Of a DNA stretch of 64,000 nt, positions 1 to 9,719 are shown in pieces (the first letter of the stretch is position 1; each line of letters opens with the position of its first letter). The notes beneath the pieces are model-generated. The model was given only the letters and a program-made list of their open reading frames with translations. It was not told where the DNA came from and did no database searches. Origin of the DNA: Desulfobulbus elongatus DSM 2908 (lineage in GTDB: Bacteria > Desulfobacterota > Desulfobulbia > Desulfobulbales > Desulfobulbaceae); assembly GCF_000621145.1 (NCBI RefSeq), contig NZ_JHZB01000005.1, positions 62,001-126,000 on the forward strand, read 5' to 3'. The position numbers were made by a program, and so were the translations under genes.

Positions 1-1484
1 ATGCTCCAGAAGGCCCGGTTGAACCCGGCGTCCACCCCGGCCCGGAGCGATTTGCCCAGGGCGAATTCATCGCGCATCCGCTCGTAGACCAGGACGTTCG
101 CGTCGACAGCCATACCGATGGAAAGGATGATGCCGGCAATGCCGGGCAGGGTGAGGGTGGCGCCCAGGAGGGCCAGGCCGACGAACAGCAGCATGATGTT
201 CAGAACCATGGCCACGTTGGCGATCACCCCGGAGAGGCGATAATAGATGGCCATGAAGACGACCACCATCAGGGTGCCGAACAGACCGGAATAAATGCCC
301 TTGCTGATGGAGTCCTGGCCGAGGCTGGCTCCGACCGTCAGGTTCTGGACGATGTCGACCGGTGCCGGCAGGGCGCCGACGCGCAGGACAATCGCCAGGT
401 CGGTGGCCTCGTTGTGGGTGAAACTGCCGGAGATCTGGGCGCTGCCACCAAGAATCTTCTCCCGGATCACCGGAGCCGAACGGACGATTTCATCGAGCAC
501 GATGGCCAGCCGTCTGCCGACACTTTTCTCGGTGAGCGCGGCGAAGACCTGGCCGCCGCGGGAAGTCAGGTCAAGGCTGACGTACGGCTCATTGAAGGTG
601 CCGCCGATGCGGACCTGGGCATTTTTCACCATTTCGCCGGTCATCTGCACCGGGCTTTCCAGCAGAATGGGAACCCTGGATTCCCGCTTGGTCTTCGGGT
701 CGACGATCTTTTCGAAATAGATTTCGGTGCCCTGCGGCAGGCGGTTCTGCAGGGCCAGGTTGAGCTGTTTTCTGCTCTCGCCCTCGCGCCACTGGCCGGC
801 CTTGATCACCTCGTCGATGAGCTGCGGCAGGTTGATTCCTGGCACCTCCGCCACCATCTTGAATTCGAGTTGCGCGGTCTGGCCGATCAGCGACATGGCC
901 CGTTGCGGGTCCTTGACGCCCGGAAGCTGGACCACAATCTGATTGTCGCCCTGACGCAGGACGATCGGCTCGGCAACCCCGAACTGGTCGATCCGGTTGC
1001 GGATGATCTCCAACGACTGATTGACCGAGTTTTTCCTGATGAAATCGATTTCGCTGCCCTTGAGTTGCAGGGTGATGCGGGGAAAGGTGCCGGCTTCGGC
1101 CTGGATCTGGCTGTCGAGATTGGGGAACCGCTCGTTCAGGATCTGCTTGACCGTGTCAATGGCGCCGATGTTGGGCAGGGTGAACAGGATCGATTTCGGG
1201 CTTCCGGTCTCCATTCGGACGGCGTTGATGTTCTTTTCGGCCAATGCCGCCTTGAAATCGGAGGCCGAAAGGTCGAGGGAATTTTCCGCCGCCTTTTCCA
1301 GGTCGACCTGGAGGACGATGTGCATGCCGCCCTGGAGATCCAGGCCCAGCTTCAGTCCGGCCGGGGCGAGATATTTTTTCCACCAGTCGGGCAGGCCGTG
1401 ATACAGGGAAGGGGTGAGGGCCAGTCCGGAGAAGATCAGCAGGAGGATCACCAACCCGATTTTAAGCTTTATGGTGGAATTCAT
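1..1484 (-). CDS. secD: Protein translocase subunit SecD (3' end cut by window edge)
   Basis: SecD is the inner-membrane partner of SecF; it uses the proton motive force to help SecYEG release exported proteins. The reading frame opens with ATG at 1484, has one membrane segment at residues 5-24, then LGLDLQGGMHI near residue 50, the large periplasmic P1 region, and the conserved GMAVDANVLVYER stretch close to the left edge. The frame is open to base 1, giving about 494 residues; the family is usually 520-540, so only the last membrane helix is missing. In many bacteria yajC lies just upstream, but here the 173 bases before the start hold no yajC and the next gene is larB. secF would be expected just left of the window. 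Confidence 0.95.
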   Translation of the reverse strand, partial: MNSTIKLKIGLVILLLIFSGLALTPSLYHGLPDWWKKYLAPAGLKLGLDLQGGMHIVLQVDLEKAAENSLDLSASDFKAALAEKNINAVRMETGSPKSILFTLPNIGAIDTVKQILNERFPNLDSQIQAEAGTFPRITLQLKGSEIDFIRKNSVNQSLEIIRNRIDQFGVAEPIVLRQGDNQIVVQLPGVKDPQRAMSLIGQTAQLEFKMVAEVPGINLPQLIDEVIKAGQWREGESRKQLNLALQNRLPQGTEIYFEKIVDPKTKRESRVPILLESPVQMTGEMVKNAQVRIGGTFNEPYVSLDLTSRGGQVFAALTEKSVGRRLAIVLDEIVRSAPVIREKILGGSAQISGSFTHNEATDLAIVLRVGALPAPVDIVQNLTVGASLGQDSISKGIYSGLFGTLMVVVFMAIYYRLSGVIANVAMVLNIMLLFVGLALLGATLTLPGIAGIILSIGMAVDANVLVYERMRDEFALGKSLRAGVDAGFNRAFWS

Positions 1485-1657
1485 TGACGTACGTTCCTTT
1501 AACTGTGCGAGGAGGGAGCGGCGCTCCAATTGTCAAAACGGATAGATTATACGTCGATACCCCGCTTCCTGCAATGCCACGGTGGCTTTTTACGGCAAAA
1601 AGGCGGGATGGAGATGACGGTAAAAAGAGGGTGCGGAGGAAGATATGGCCGAACAAC

Positions 1658-2413
1658 TCAACCTTTTCGGTTGATGGCCGCCGCCATGCAGGCCGCACCG
1701 AATCCGTTGTCGATATTGACCACCGCCAGGCCGGGCGAGCAGCTGTTGAGCATGCCGAGCAGGGCGGCATAGCCACCGGCGCCGGCACCGTAGCCAATGC
1801 TGGTGGGCACGCCGATCACCGGGGCAGCGGTCAATCCGGCGACCACCGAGGGCAGCGCCCCCTCCATGCCGGCGGCGACGATGATCACCCGACCTTGCTG
1901 CAACAGGGCCGAATGGGCCAGGATGCGGTGAATGCCGGCCACGCCGGCATCGTAGATGGTGGCGACCTCGTGTCCGAACCACCGCAGGGTGATCCGGGCT
2001 TCTTCCGCCACCGGCAGGTCGGAGGTCCCGGCCGTGACGAGAACCACGGTTCCTTGACCGCAACCAGCCGGGATGTGGTGGTCGTTGCCGGTCAAAATGC
2101 GGGCGGTCGGATGGTAGGTCAACTGGGGCAGGCTGGTGAGGACGGCCTCCGCTTTCTCCGGAGCCACCCGCGTCGCCAGCACCACCGACGGGGCCGCCAG
2201 CAGGGCGCCAAGGATCTCGATCAACTGGGCAGCGGTTTTGGTGGCACCGAAGACCGCCTCGGGCAGGCCGGTCCGGAGAGGACGATGATGATCGAGCCTG
2301 GCCGATTCCAGGATCTCCACCGGCCAATGGCGGAGCCGATCGAGGGCTTCATCGACATCGACGGTACCGATACGGATCTGCCGCAACAGGGCGGTAAGCA
2401 AGTGTTCATTCAT
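1658..2413 (-). CDS. larB: LarB-family nickel-pincer cofactor carboxylase
   Basis: The 251-residue protein matches LarB, a PurE/AIR-carboxylase-like enzyme that carboxylates and hydrolyses nicotinic acid adenine dinucleotide in synthesis of the nickel-pincer nucleotide of lactate racemase and related enzymes. The N-terminal third is the LarB-specific helical part; the PurE-like core runs from about residue 115, with VTAGTSDLPVAEEA, AGMEGALPSVVAGL and the glycine-rich GVPTSIGYGAGAGGYAALL segment. Length is normal for the family. No larC, larE or larA is in the window, so its partners must be elsewhere. It is read in the same direction as secD with a 173-base gap, so the two may be separate transcripts. 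In genomes lacking the other lar genes the role would be uncertain. Confidence 0.88.
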   Translation of the reverse strand: MNEHLLTALLRQIRIGTVDVDEALDRLRHWPVEILESARLDHHRPLRTGLPEAVFGATKTAAQLIEILGALLAAPSVVLATRVAPEKAEAVLTSLPQLTYHPTARILTGNDHHIPAGCGQGTVVLVTAGTSDLPVAEEARITLRWFGHEVATIYDAGVAGIHRILAHSALLQQGRVIIVAAGMEGALPSVVAGLTAAPVIGVPTSIGYGAGAGGYAALLGMLNSCSPGLAVVNIDNGFGAACMAAAINRKG

Positions 2414-2557
2414 ACAAATCTGATTCTCAATAATGAGCGCTGGACTCTACCACGGCCCGCGCTCCGCGTAAACAGTTTACGCTGCCGCCCCGTTCTGTTA
2501 GAGTGCCGCCAACTGTTCCCTCCAACGGAAGCTGCCTTGGGCAGCAGGAGACCACCC

Positions 2558-3574
2558 ATGGCCAACGACCATCTGCCTCCCTTTCTGCAGGCGCTGTTGC
2601 AACCCGACCGCTACGAGCATCCCGCTCCGGACATCAAGCTGGTTCAGACCCACATCTCCTCGGTGATCCTGGCCGGCGATTACGTCTACAAGTTCAAGAA
2701 GCCGGTAAATTTCGGCTTTCTCGATTTTTCGGACCTCGAGAAACGGCAGGCTTGCTGCGAGCAGGAAGTTCTGCTCAATCGCCGGCTCTGCCCCGACATC
2801 TACCTCGGCCTGGTGGCGGTCACCGCCGAGCCGGACGGCGGCTTTGCCTTAAACGGAACCGGACCGGTGGTGGAGTACGGGGTCAGGATGAGACGCATGC
2901 CGGAGGACCGGATGATGATTCAACTGATCCGTGCCGGGCAATTGCATGACAATCATATCGATGCCCTTGTCACGGTGCTGGCCGATTTTTACCGGCGGGC
3001 GGAGAACGGCCCGGAAATCGCCCGGTTCGGTACCGCGGACGCGGTAGCGGTCAACGTCCTGGAAAATTTCGACCAGACCCGATCCTTCATCGGCCAGGGC
3101 GCCCTGGAGCAGGCGCAGTTCGAGGACATAGCCGGCTTCTCCCGCTCCTTTCTCGACAACGAACAGTTGTTCCAACAGCGGATCGAAGGCGGCTTTATCC
3201 GCGACTGCCACGGCGATCTCTATTCCGCCAACATCTGTTTGGCCGAGCAGGTCTATATCTACGACTGCATCGAATTCAATCAGCGCTTCCGCTATTGCGA
3301 TGTGGCCAGCGATGTCGCCTTTCTGGTGATGGATTTGGAGTTCCACGGGCTGGACCACCTGGCCGGCCGGTTCGTCGACCGGTTCGTCCAGGCGACCGAC
3401 GACCCGGGATTGATGGGCATGCTCAATTTCTACAAATGCTACCGGGCCTATGTCCGTGGTAAGATCGGGCTGTTCACTGCCGCCGATCCGGCGGTCGACC
3501 CCCCGGTCCGATCCGCCAGCGTCGAACAGGCCGCCAGATATTTTCAACTGGCCCAGCGGTATGCCGCCTTCTGA
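2558..3574 (+). CDS. Aminoglycoside phosphotransferase-like kinase (N-terminal half of a commonly fused protein)
   Basis: This 338-residue protein has the protein-kinase-like fold of APH/choline kinases. The catalytic loop HGDLYSAN starts at residue 218 and the metal-binding Asp follows in YIYDCIEFN. The start at 2558 is preferred because conserved sequence begins immediately after it, although the frame is open far upstream. In many proteobacteria this domain is joined to a C-terminal P-loop ATPase in one polypeptide of about 500 residues; here the partner is encoded by the next gene, which overlaps its 3' end by 14 bases. The substrate of this family is unknown, and resistance to aminoglycosides should not be assumed. 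Other members carry the name 'bifunctional aminoglycoside phosphotransferase/ATP-binding protein'. Confidence 0.8.
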   Translation: MANDHLPPFLQALLQPDRYEHPAPDIKLVQTHISSVILAGDYVYKFKKPVNFGFLDFSDLEKRQACCEQEVLLNRRLCPDIYLGLVAVTAEPDGGFALNGTGPVVEYGVRMRRMPEDRMMIQLIRAGQLHDNHIDALVTVLADFYRRAENGPEIARFGTADAVAVNVLENFDQTRSFIGQGALEQAQFEDIAGFSRSFLDNEQLFQQRIEGGFIRDCHGDLYSANICLAEQVYIYDCIEFNQRFRYCDVASDVAFLVMDLEFHGLDHLAGRFVDRFVQATDDPGLMGMLNFYKCYRAYVRGKIGLFTAADPAVDPPVRSASVEQAARYFQLAQRYAAF

Positions 3575-4163
3575 CAACGGTTCCGCACAGTCGCCTGCCG
3601 GGCGGATCATCGTGGTCTTCTTTGGCATGACCGCCTCGGGCAAGTCGACCCTGGGCCGGGCCTGGGCTGGCCAAAATCGTGCCCCTTACTACAATACCGA
3701 TCGGGTCCGCAAGGAACTAGCGGGGTTGCAGGCCGTGGACAGGCGACCGGACGGGGTGGAGCAGGGAATTTATACCCAGGTGTTCACCGCGAGAACCTAT
3801 CAAACCATGCTGGAGCGGGCCTGCCGGGACTTTGCTGCGGGAGCGCGGCTGGTGGTGTTGGATGGCTCGTATGGCAAGCGCACCGACCGGGACCGGGTCA
3901 GGGCGGTGGCAGCGGCACTCGGGGTGAAATGCGTGTTCCTCTTTTGCACCTGCGGCGAGGGGGAGATACGCAGACGATTGGCAATGCGGGCGCGGGACCC
4001 GGAAGCGGTTTCCGATGGCCGCTGGGAGATCTATCTGCACCAGCGGCAAACCTTCGAGTTTCCGGACGAGGCAAATGAATCCGACTGCATTCGCCTCGAC
4101 ACCGAACAGCCGGTGGAAACGTTGCTGCAATGGTTGACGGCCCGGCTCGGTGACCCGGATTGA
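3561..4163 (+). CDS. P-loop kinase-like ATP-binding protein (separate partner of the APH-like gene)
   Basis: The 200-residue product has a Walker A loop GMTASGKST at residues 22-30, an early NTDRVRKEL segment typical of the AAA_33 / Zeta-like small-molecule kinase family, LDGSYGKRTDR near residue 113, and an arginine-rich lid region with RRLAMRARDPEAVSDGRWE. The ATG at 3561 lies inside the previous gene, so the two are translationally coupled. The pair corresponds to the two halves of a protein that is usually fused. It probably phosphorylates or adenylates a small molecule, but neither substrate nor pathway can be named. It is the last gene of its strand here; bamD converges from the other side after 100 bases. 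Confidence 0.8.
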   Translation: MPPSDNGSAQSPAGRIIVVFFGMTASGKSTLGRAWAGQNRAPYYNTDRVRKELAGLQAVDRRPDGVEQGIYTQVFTARTYQTMLERACRDFAAGARLVVLDGSYGKRTDRDRVRAVAAALGVKCVFLFCTCGEGEIRRRLAMRARDPEAVSDGRWEIYLHQRQTFEFPDEANESDCIRLDTEQPVETLLQWLTARLGDPD

Positions 4164-4263
4164 ACCATCGGGCGGGGGCCCCGTCCGTCGTTCAGTCGTG
4201 TTGTGCTGGCGGAGCCGGTGTTGGTTCTGCGCCTTCTTCGCCGCTGGTTGCCGCAGCCCTGCC

Positions 4264-5247
4264 TTACAGAGCGCCGTCCGGGGTATCCAGAGGGCTGTCC
4301 GTTGGGGCACCCACCGGGGTCGGGGTGTCGTCCACCGGAGCCGGGGTTTCCACCGGATTGCTCGTCTGGATGTCCACGGATGTCTCCGGCGGGGTGTCCA
4401 TCGAGGTATTCGCCGGGGCCTTCTCCGCTGCTTCTCCAGCCATTATTTCCGCTTTTTTCTCGTCCTTCGCTTCCTGACGGTCTGCCGGTGCCTGGGTCAT
4501 GAACTCCGGCAGCCAGCGGTTCATGCCCCAAGTGGGCTTGTTACCCGCTTCCAGATGATCGAGCAACTCTTTTGCCTTGGGCGCCAAGTTGGAGTCGGGA
4601 TACCTGGCCAGCAGATATTTGAGCCGATGTTTGGCCTCGTCGTATCGGGCGGTCCGGACGTAGAAAACGGCGACCATGTACTCGTGGTTAACGAGAAATT
4701 CCGTCGCATCTTTGATCTTGGTCTTCGCTTCCTTGGCGTAGGGCGACTGGGGATAGGCATTGATCAGGCGGGTGAAGGACTTGATCGCCTCCTGCGGGCC
4801 GGAGACATCCCTGTCGATACGGTCGGAGCGGCTGTAGTCGCACATGCCGATCTGGAACAGAACATAGGGAATGGCCTCGTTGGTGGGATGGCGTTCCTCG
4901 AAGGATTTATACAGCACCTTGGCCTCGGCGTACTGTTTGTTGTAATAGTGGGCGTCGGCGGACTTCAGTTCCGCCAGCATGGCCTGGGCGCTGAACGGAT
5001 GTTCGTCGAGGATGATCTTGAAATGCTTGATGGCCTCGCTGTAGCTGCCGGTATTGTAGGCATCCATGCCCTGGACGATCAACACCTCGGGCGGTTGTGA
5101 TTTGGGTTCCTCTTCGTCCTCTCCGAAGCTGAATTTGCTGAACATGCCGCTGAAGGTCGAGCAGCCGGACAGGACGACGGTCGCCGTCATGAGCAGAGCC
5201 AGCAGGAGGTACTTGAAGCCAGAGCAGGACGATGCGTTCCGGGACAT
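4264..5247 (-). CDS. bamD: Outer membrane assembly lipoprotein BamD
   Basis: BamD is the essential lipoprotein of the BAM complex that folds beta-barrel proteins into the outer membrane. The product (327 residues) starts with a signal peptide ending in the lipobox LSGC, with Cys29 as the lipidated residue. Five TPR-like repeats follow, including GMDAYNTGSYSEAIKHFK, AEAKVLYKSFEERHP and SFTRLINAYPQSPYAKEA. The last 80 residues are rich in Pro, Thr and Ala and look disordered; this tail makes the protein longer than E. coli BamD (245). It is the last gene of trxA-trxB-bamD, 9 bases after trxB, so it may be co-transcribed with the thioredoxin system. Confidence 0.93.
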   Translation of the reverse strand: MSRNASSCSGFKYLLLALLMTATVVLSGCSTFSGMFSKFSFGEDEEEPKSQPPEVLIVQGMDAYNTGSYSEAIKHFKIILDEHPFSAQAMLAELKSADAHYYNKQYAEAKVLYKSFEERHPTNEAIPYVLFQIGMCDYSRSDRIDRDVSGPQEAIKSFTRLINAYPQSPYAKEAKTKIKDATEFLVNHEYMVAVFYVRTARYDEAKHRLKYLLARYPDSNLAPKAKELLDHLEAGNKPTWGMNRWLPEFMTQAPADRQEAKDEKKAEIMAGEAAEKAPANTSMDTPPETSVDIQTSNPVETPAPVDDTPTPVGAPTDSPLDTPDGAL

Positions 5248-5256
5248 GACAAATCC

Positions 5257-6216
5257 TTATTCACTGCAGTTGAGGGGAGTATCCGGAGCCTGATTGCCAA
5301 GATAATGCTCGACGGAGAGTTCGGCGACAGCGCCTTCACCGGCGGCATTGATGATCTGCCGGGATTGTTTGCTGCGGATGTCGCCGGCGGCGAAGACACC
5401 GGGGATGGAGGTGGCCATTTCCCCGTCGGTAATGACGAAACCGCCTTCATCGGCACGTAACTGATCCAGCGGCAGAAGTTCGTTGTTGGGAGTAACGCCG
5501 ATCAGCACGAACAGACCGGTGACGTTGAGGACGGATTCGTCACCGTTGTGGTGCCTGAGCAGAAGACTGTCGACGCCGTTCTTGTTTCCCCTGACTTCGA
5601 GAACCTGTGTGTTCCAGAGAAAGTCGATCTTCTGGTTGCAGAAGGCTTTTTCCTGAAGAATCTTGGTGGCGCGCAATTCGCTGCGCCGATGTATGACGGT
5701 GACTTTCGAGGCGAATTTGGTCAGATGCAGGGCGTCCTGAATGGCTGTGTTGCCACCGCCGACCACCGCGATTTCCTGATTGCGGTAGAAGGGACCGTCG
5801 CAGGTGGCGCAATAGGAAACGCCCCGGCCGGAGAATTCGTATTCGCCGGGAATGTCCAGTTTGCGGGGCCTTGCGCCGGTGCAGAGGATGATGGTTTTGG
5901 CGGTGAGGATTTCACCGCTCTCCAGGAGAACCGATTTGATCTCGCCGGTCAGATTCAGGGCGGTGATGGTGGCGTATTTTTTTTCCAGGCCAAACCGGTC
6001 GGCGTGGGCTGTCATTTTGTCCACCAGGTCGAAGCCGGAGATGCCTTCGATGAAGCCCGGATAATTGTCGACCCAGTCGGTGACCAGGACCTGACCGCCG
6101 GTGGCCCCTTTTTCGACGAGCAGCACCTTGAGGCGGCCGCGGGCGGCATACAGGCCAGCCGTCAAGCCCGCCGGGCCGCCGCCGACGATGATCAGTTGAT
6201 ACTGTGCCTGTTGCAT
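5257..6216 (-). CDS. trxB: Thioredoxin-disulfide reductase
   Basis: This flavoenzyme passes electrons from NADPH to thioredoxin in the cytoplasm. The 319-residue protein has the FAD-binding GGGPAG at residues 12-17, the redox-active CATC at 136-139 and a second Rossmann motif VVGGGNTAIQDA. ATG at 6216 is chosen as start because homology begins right after it; an upstream in-frame ATG at 6261 falls inside a strong hairpin and adds 15 unrelated residues. The gene follows trxA by 71 bases and precedes bamD by 9. A C-terminal GVFAAGDIR segment supports the FAD domain. Confidence 0.95.
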   Translation of the reverse strand: MQQAQYQLIIVGGGPAGLTAGLYAARGRLKVLLVEKGATGGQVLVTDWVDNYPGFIEGISGFDLVDKMTAHADRFGLEKKYATITALNLTGEIKSVLLESGEILTAKTIILCTGARPRKLDIPGEYEFSGRGVSYCATCDGPFYRNQEIAVVGGGNTAIQDALHLTKFASKVTVIHRRSELRATKILQEKAFCNQKIDFLWNTQVLEVRGNKNGVDSLLLRHHNGDESVLNVTGLFVLIGVTPNNELLPLDQLRADEGGFVITDGEMATSIPGVFAAGDIRSKQSRQIINAAGEGAVAELSVEHYLGNQAPDTPLNCSE

Positions 6217-6237
6217 GGGCGGTACCGCCAAAAAGAA

Positions 6238-6272
6238 GGCACGGTCCTTTGCGCTGCGCAAAAAACCGTGCC
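6238..6272 (-). terminator. Hairpin between trxA and trxB, possible partial terminator or attenuator
   Basis: On the minus strand GGCACGGT pairs with ACCGTGCC, and inside it TTTGCGC pairs with GCGCAAA around a 1-base loop, giving a nearly perfect 35-base hairpin. It is followed in the direction of transcription by CTTCTTTTTGG, a broken T-run. It sits 15 bases after the trxA stop and 21 bases before the trxB start, so it could reduce read-through into trxB and bamD or act as a processing barrier that gives extra trxA message. Confidence 0.6.
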
Positions 6273-6287
6273 GGGGAAGACGAGTGG

Positions 6288-6617
6288 TTAAAGAGCTTTT
6301 TTAATCAGATCCTGCAATTGCGACTTGCCCACCGCACCGGTGATCTGATCGACAACCTCGCCGCCCTTGAACAGGATGAGCGTGGGGATGGCCCGGATGC
6401 CGAATTGGCCGGGGGTGGCGGGATTATCGTCCACGTTCATTTTAGCGATGACGACCTTGCCGTCGAATTCCGACGCCAACTCGTCGATCACCGGGCCGAT
6501 GGCCTTGCAGGGACCGCACCAGGGCGCCCAGAAATCAACCAGACAGGGAAGCGCGTTCCCCATGATTTTATTCTCAAACTCGCTGTCGGAAATATGGACT
6601 ACCTTGTCGCTTGCCAT
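6288..6617 (-). CDS. trxA: Thioredoxin
   Basis: A 109-residue cytoplasmic dithiol protein with the active site WCGPC at residues 33-37, the cis-proline region IRAIPTLILFK and the usual thioredoxin length. The start at 6617 is fixed by a good Shine-Dalgarno sequence AAGGAG 7 bases upstream; a longer frame to 6659 lacks one. It supplies electrons to ribonucleotide reductase, methionine sulfoxide reductase and other targets, and is recharged by the TrxB encoded next to it. A strong promoter lies about 95 bases upstream. Confidence 0.97.
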   Translation of the reverse strand: MASDKVVHISDSEFENKIMGNALPCLVDFWAPWCGPCKAIGPVIDELASEFDGKVVIAKMNVDDNPATPGQFGIRAIPTLILFKGGEVVDQITGAVGKSQLQDLIKKAL

Positions 6618-6710
6618 TGTTCTTCTCCTTTGAGAGAGCCGTCGAAAAAATCTGTGCAAAAAAGTAATGAATTTTCGATGGTTATATGATCGGAATATAT
6701 ATTATCGGGC

Positions 6711-6739
6711 ATTCTACCTTGCGGGCCACACGGTGACAA
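6711..6739 (-). promoter_or_regulatory. Sigma-70-type promoter for trxA-trxB-bamD
   Basis: Read on the minus strand, TTGTCA is separated by exactly 17 bases from TAGAAT. Both boxes match the sigma-70 consensus at five of six positions. Transcription would begin near 6704 and leave an 87-base leader before trxA. The region between this and the hemL promoter is the only divergent promoter area between the two operons. Confidence 0.65.
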
Positions 6740-6793
6740 GAAAAAATTGACCTGCCGGACCGGCCGTCGTTCGCCGCCTTCCTCGTTTTGGTT

Positions 6794-6823
6794 TTGACAG
6801 GAGAAAAAAAGCCGTGCTATAAA
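6794..6823 (+). promoter_or_regulatory. Sigma-70-type promoter for hemL
   Basis: A perfect -35 box TTGACA is followed after 18 bases by TATAAA. The predicted start of transcription is near 6830, about 43 bases upstream of the hemL ATG. It is the best consensus promoter in the window. Confidence 0.7.
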
Positions 6824-6872
6824 GAACGGCCGAGCCGTAGCAACAATTGTCCACAGCATACCCGAGATCCCG

Positions 6873-8162
<1,290 letters not shown>

Positions 8163-8245
8163 TTAAAAAATTATTGCGTTTGCCGAAGGTGCATGCTACC
8201 TGTAGCTGCTGTCAAGTCCCGGCTGGCGCAAGCGTGAGGAACGAG

Positions 8246-8473
8246 ATGGCGGATGACCGCAGGGAAATGTTCAGGCAGTTGGCGGTCTACAGCCAGGCGG
8301 GCATGACCTTTGTCTTTTCCATCCTGATCGGCTTTGGCATGGGCTGGGCGCTCGACAATAAAGTGTTTGCCGGAAAAACGGCGCCGTATCTGACGTTTAT
8401 TTTTTTGGGATGTGGCATTGCGGCCGGATTCAAGGGCCTGTGGGATCTGACCAGGAAAATGAACGATGGCTGA
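8246..8473 (+). CDS. atpZ: AtpZ/AtpI-family small membrane protein of the F0 operon
   Basis: A 75-residue protein with two membrane helices, the first at about residues 17-37 (GMTFVFSILIGFGMGWALD) and the second at 47-66 (YLTFIFLGCGIAAGFKGLW). The GWxxD and GxxxGxxxLW pattern is that of the AtpZ family found at the head of atp operons, where it is thought to help c-ring assembly or Mg2+ entry. The start at 8246 has GAGGAA upstream; a longer frame back to 8174 has cysteines and no homology. It overlaps atpI by 8 bases. Confidence 0.8.
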   Translation: MADDRREMFRQLAVYSQAGMTFVFSILIGFGMGWALDNKVFAGKTAPYLTFIFLGCGIAAGFKGLWDLTRKMNDG

Positions 8474-8909
8474 GCAGGGAAAAGATGCGGACCGGAACGC
8501 CGGTGGTCGGGAGACCGCGATGGTCCGTTGCGTGACCGTGGGCAGCATGTTGCTGGTGGGCGTGTTTGCCGCCGGCGGCTGGTTCCTTCAGGACTGGTTT
8601 TTCGCCCGGTCCCTCTTGATCGGCGGGGTGCTGGTCAACGGGAGTTTCTGGCTGATGCAGAAGGACGCCCGCCGGTTATTGCAACGGGTCGGCGAAGCGG
8701 GCGAAGATGCCGTGATCACGGCCGAGAAGACCCGTTTCATGCTCAGATCCTTCGCCCGGCTGGTGGTGGCGGGCTTGCTGTTATTCGTGCTGGCCACCCG
8801 GATGCCGATCGATGTGATCGGGCTCATCTTGGGGTGTGCAACGATTATGGTCAGCGTGGTCATTGTCGGTTTGGGCGCAGGGCGTCGCTGGTTGCCAAGT
8901 AAAGTTTGA
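8466..8909 (+). CDS. atpI: ATP synthase subunit I
   Basis: The 147-residue protein has four hydrophobic segments, at roughly residues 25-45, 48-66, 93-111 and 114-134, separated by a charged loop RRLLQRVGEAGEDAV. This is the layout of the AtpI family (Pfam ATP-synt_I), an assembly factor for the c ring. It overlaps atpZ at its start and is followed after 14 bases by atpB with a good ribosome-binding site. Sequence similarity within this family is weak, so position in the operon carries much of the call. Confidence 0.82.
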   Translation: MAEQGKDADRNAGGRETAMVRCVTVGSMLLVGVFAAGGWFLQDWFFARSLLIGGVLVNGSFWLMQKDARRLLQRVGEAGEDAVITAEKTRFMLRSFARLVVAGLLLFVLATRMPIDVIGLILGCATIMVSVVIVGLGAGRRWLPSKV

Positions 8910-8923
8910 GGAGAAAGCAGGCT

Positions 8924-9646
8924 ATGGAACATCCGATACTATTCATTTCGTTGATTCTGCAAGCACTGGGATTGCCGGTTCCCCATACGCCGGTCGGCGC
9001 GACCTTGCTTGAAAAGATATGCGAACCCTACATGACCTATACCTGGATGGTCATGGCCTTTCTCATCATCGTGCCCAAACTGACCATGGGCAAACTGGAG
9101 ATGGTGCCGGGCAGCGGCCAGAATTTCTGGGAAGTGATGGTCGGCGGTCTGATGGATTTCTGCGCCGAGAACCTGGGGGAAAAGGGAGCGAAGATGCTGT
9201 TTCCGATGATGGCCACCTTTTTCTTCTACATCATCATTGCCAACATGATCGGGCTCATCCCCGGCTTCATGTCGCCGACCTCCAGTCTCAATATCACCCT
9301 GGCGATGACCATCATTGTCTGGGTGACGCACCATGTGCTCGGATTCAAACATCACGGACTCCGCTACTACAAGCATTTCATGGGACCGAGCAAGGTGCTG
9401 GCACCGTTCATGTTTTTGTTGGAAATCATCAGTAACTTCGCCCGGCTGATTTCCCTCTCCATGCGTCTTTTCGGCAACATCCTCGCCAAAGAAGTTCTGC
9501 TCGGCGTGCTCTTCATGCTGGCCGGCGCCTTTTTTGCGCCGTTGCCTATCCTGTGCCTGGGTGTTCTGGTCTCGGTGATCCAGGCGGTGGTTTTTGTGCT
9601 GCTCTCCCTCCTCTATTGCGCAGGAGCGATGGAGCATGCCCATTGA
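8924..9646 (+). CDS. atpB: F0F1 ATP synthase subunit a
   Basis: Subunit a forms the two half-channels that carry ions to and from the c ring. The 240-residue protein has five or six membrane helices and the diagnostic ISLSMRLFGNILAKE helix holding the essential arginine, followed by a last helix ending LLYCAGAMEHAH. ATG at 8924 follows GAGGAGAAAG; an in-frame TTG at 8906 would overlap the atpI stop. The operon carries a and c but neither b-type stalk subunit nor any F1 gene, so those must be encoded elsewhere, as is common in Desulfobacterota. Confidence 0.96.
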   Translation: MEHPILFISLILQALGLPVPHTPVGATLLEKICEPYMTYTWMVMAFLIIVPKLTMGKLEMVPGSGQNFWEVMVGGLMDFCAENLGEKGAKMLFPMMATFFFYIIIANMIGLIPGFMSPTSSLNITLAMTIIVWVTHHVLGFKHHGLRYYKHFMGPSKVLAPFMFLLEIISNFARLISLSMRLFGNILAKEVLLGVLFMLAGAFFAPLPILCLGVLVSVIQAVVFVLLSLLYCAGAMEHAH

Positions 9647-9719
9647 CAGGTTTTGACAGTTCCGTTCAACGGAGAAGAAGGCCAACTTTTACATAACCTT
9701 AGTACGGAGGAACACAACA

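Noticed and set aside
414-1487. Long plus-strand open frame of 357 codons opposite secD
   Set aside because: The minus strand encodes a clear SecD with conserved motifs; the opposite frame has no ribosome-binding site or homology and is a shadow of a GC-rich gene.
1584-1605. Weak hairpin GGCTTTTT/AAAAAGGC between secD and larB
   Set aside because: One mismatch and no T-run in the right place; too weak for a terminator call.
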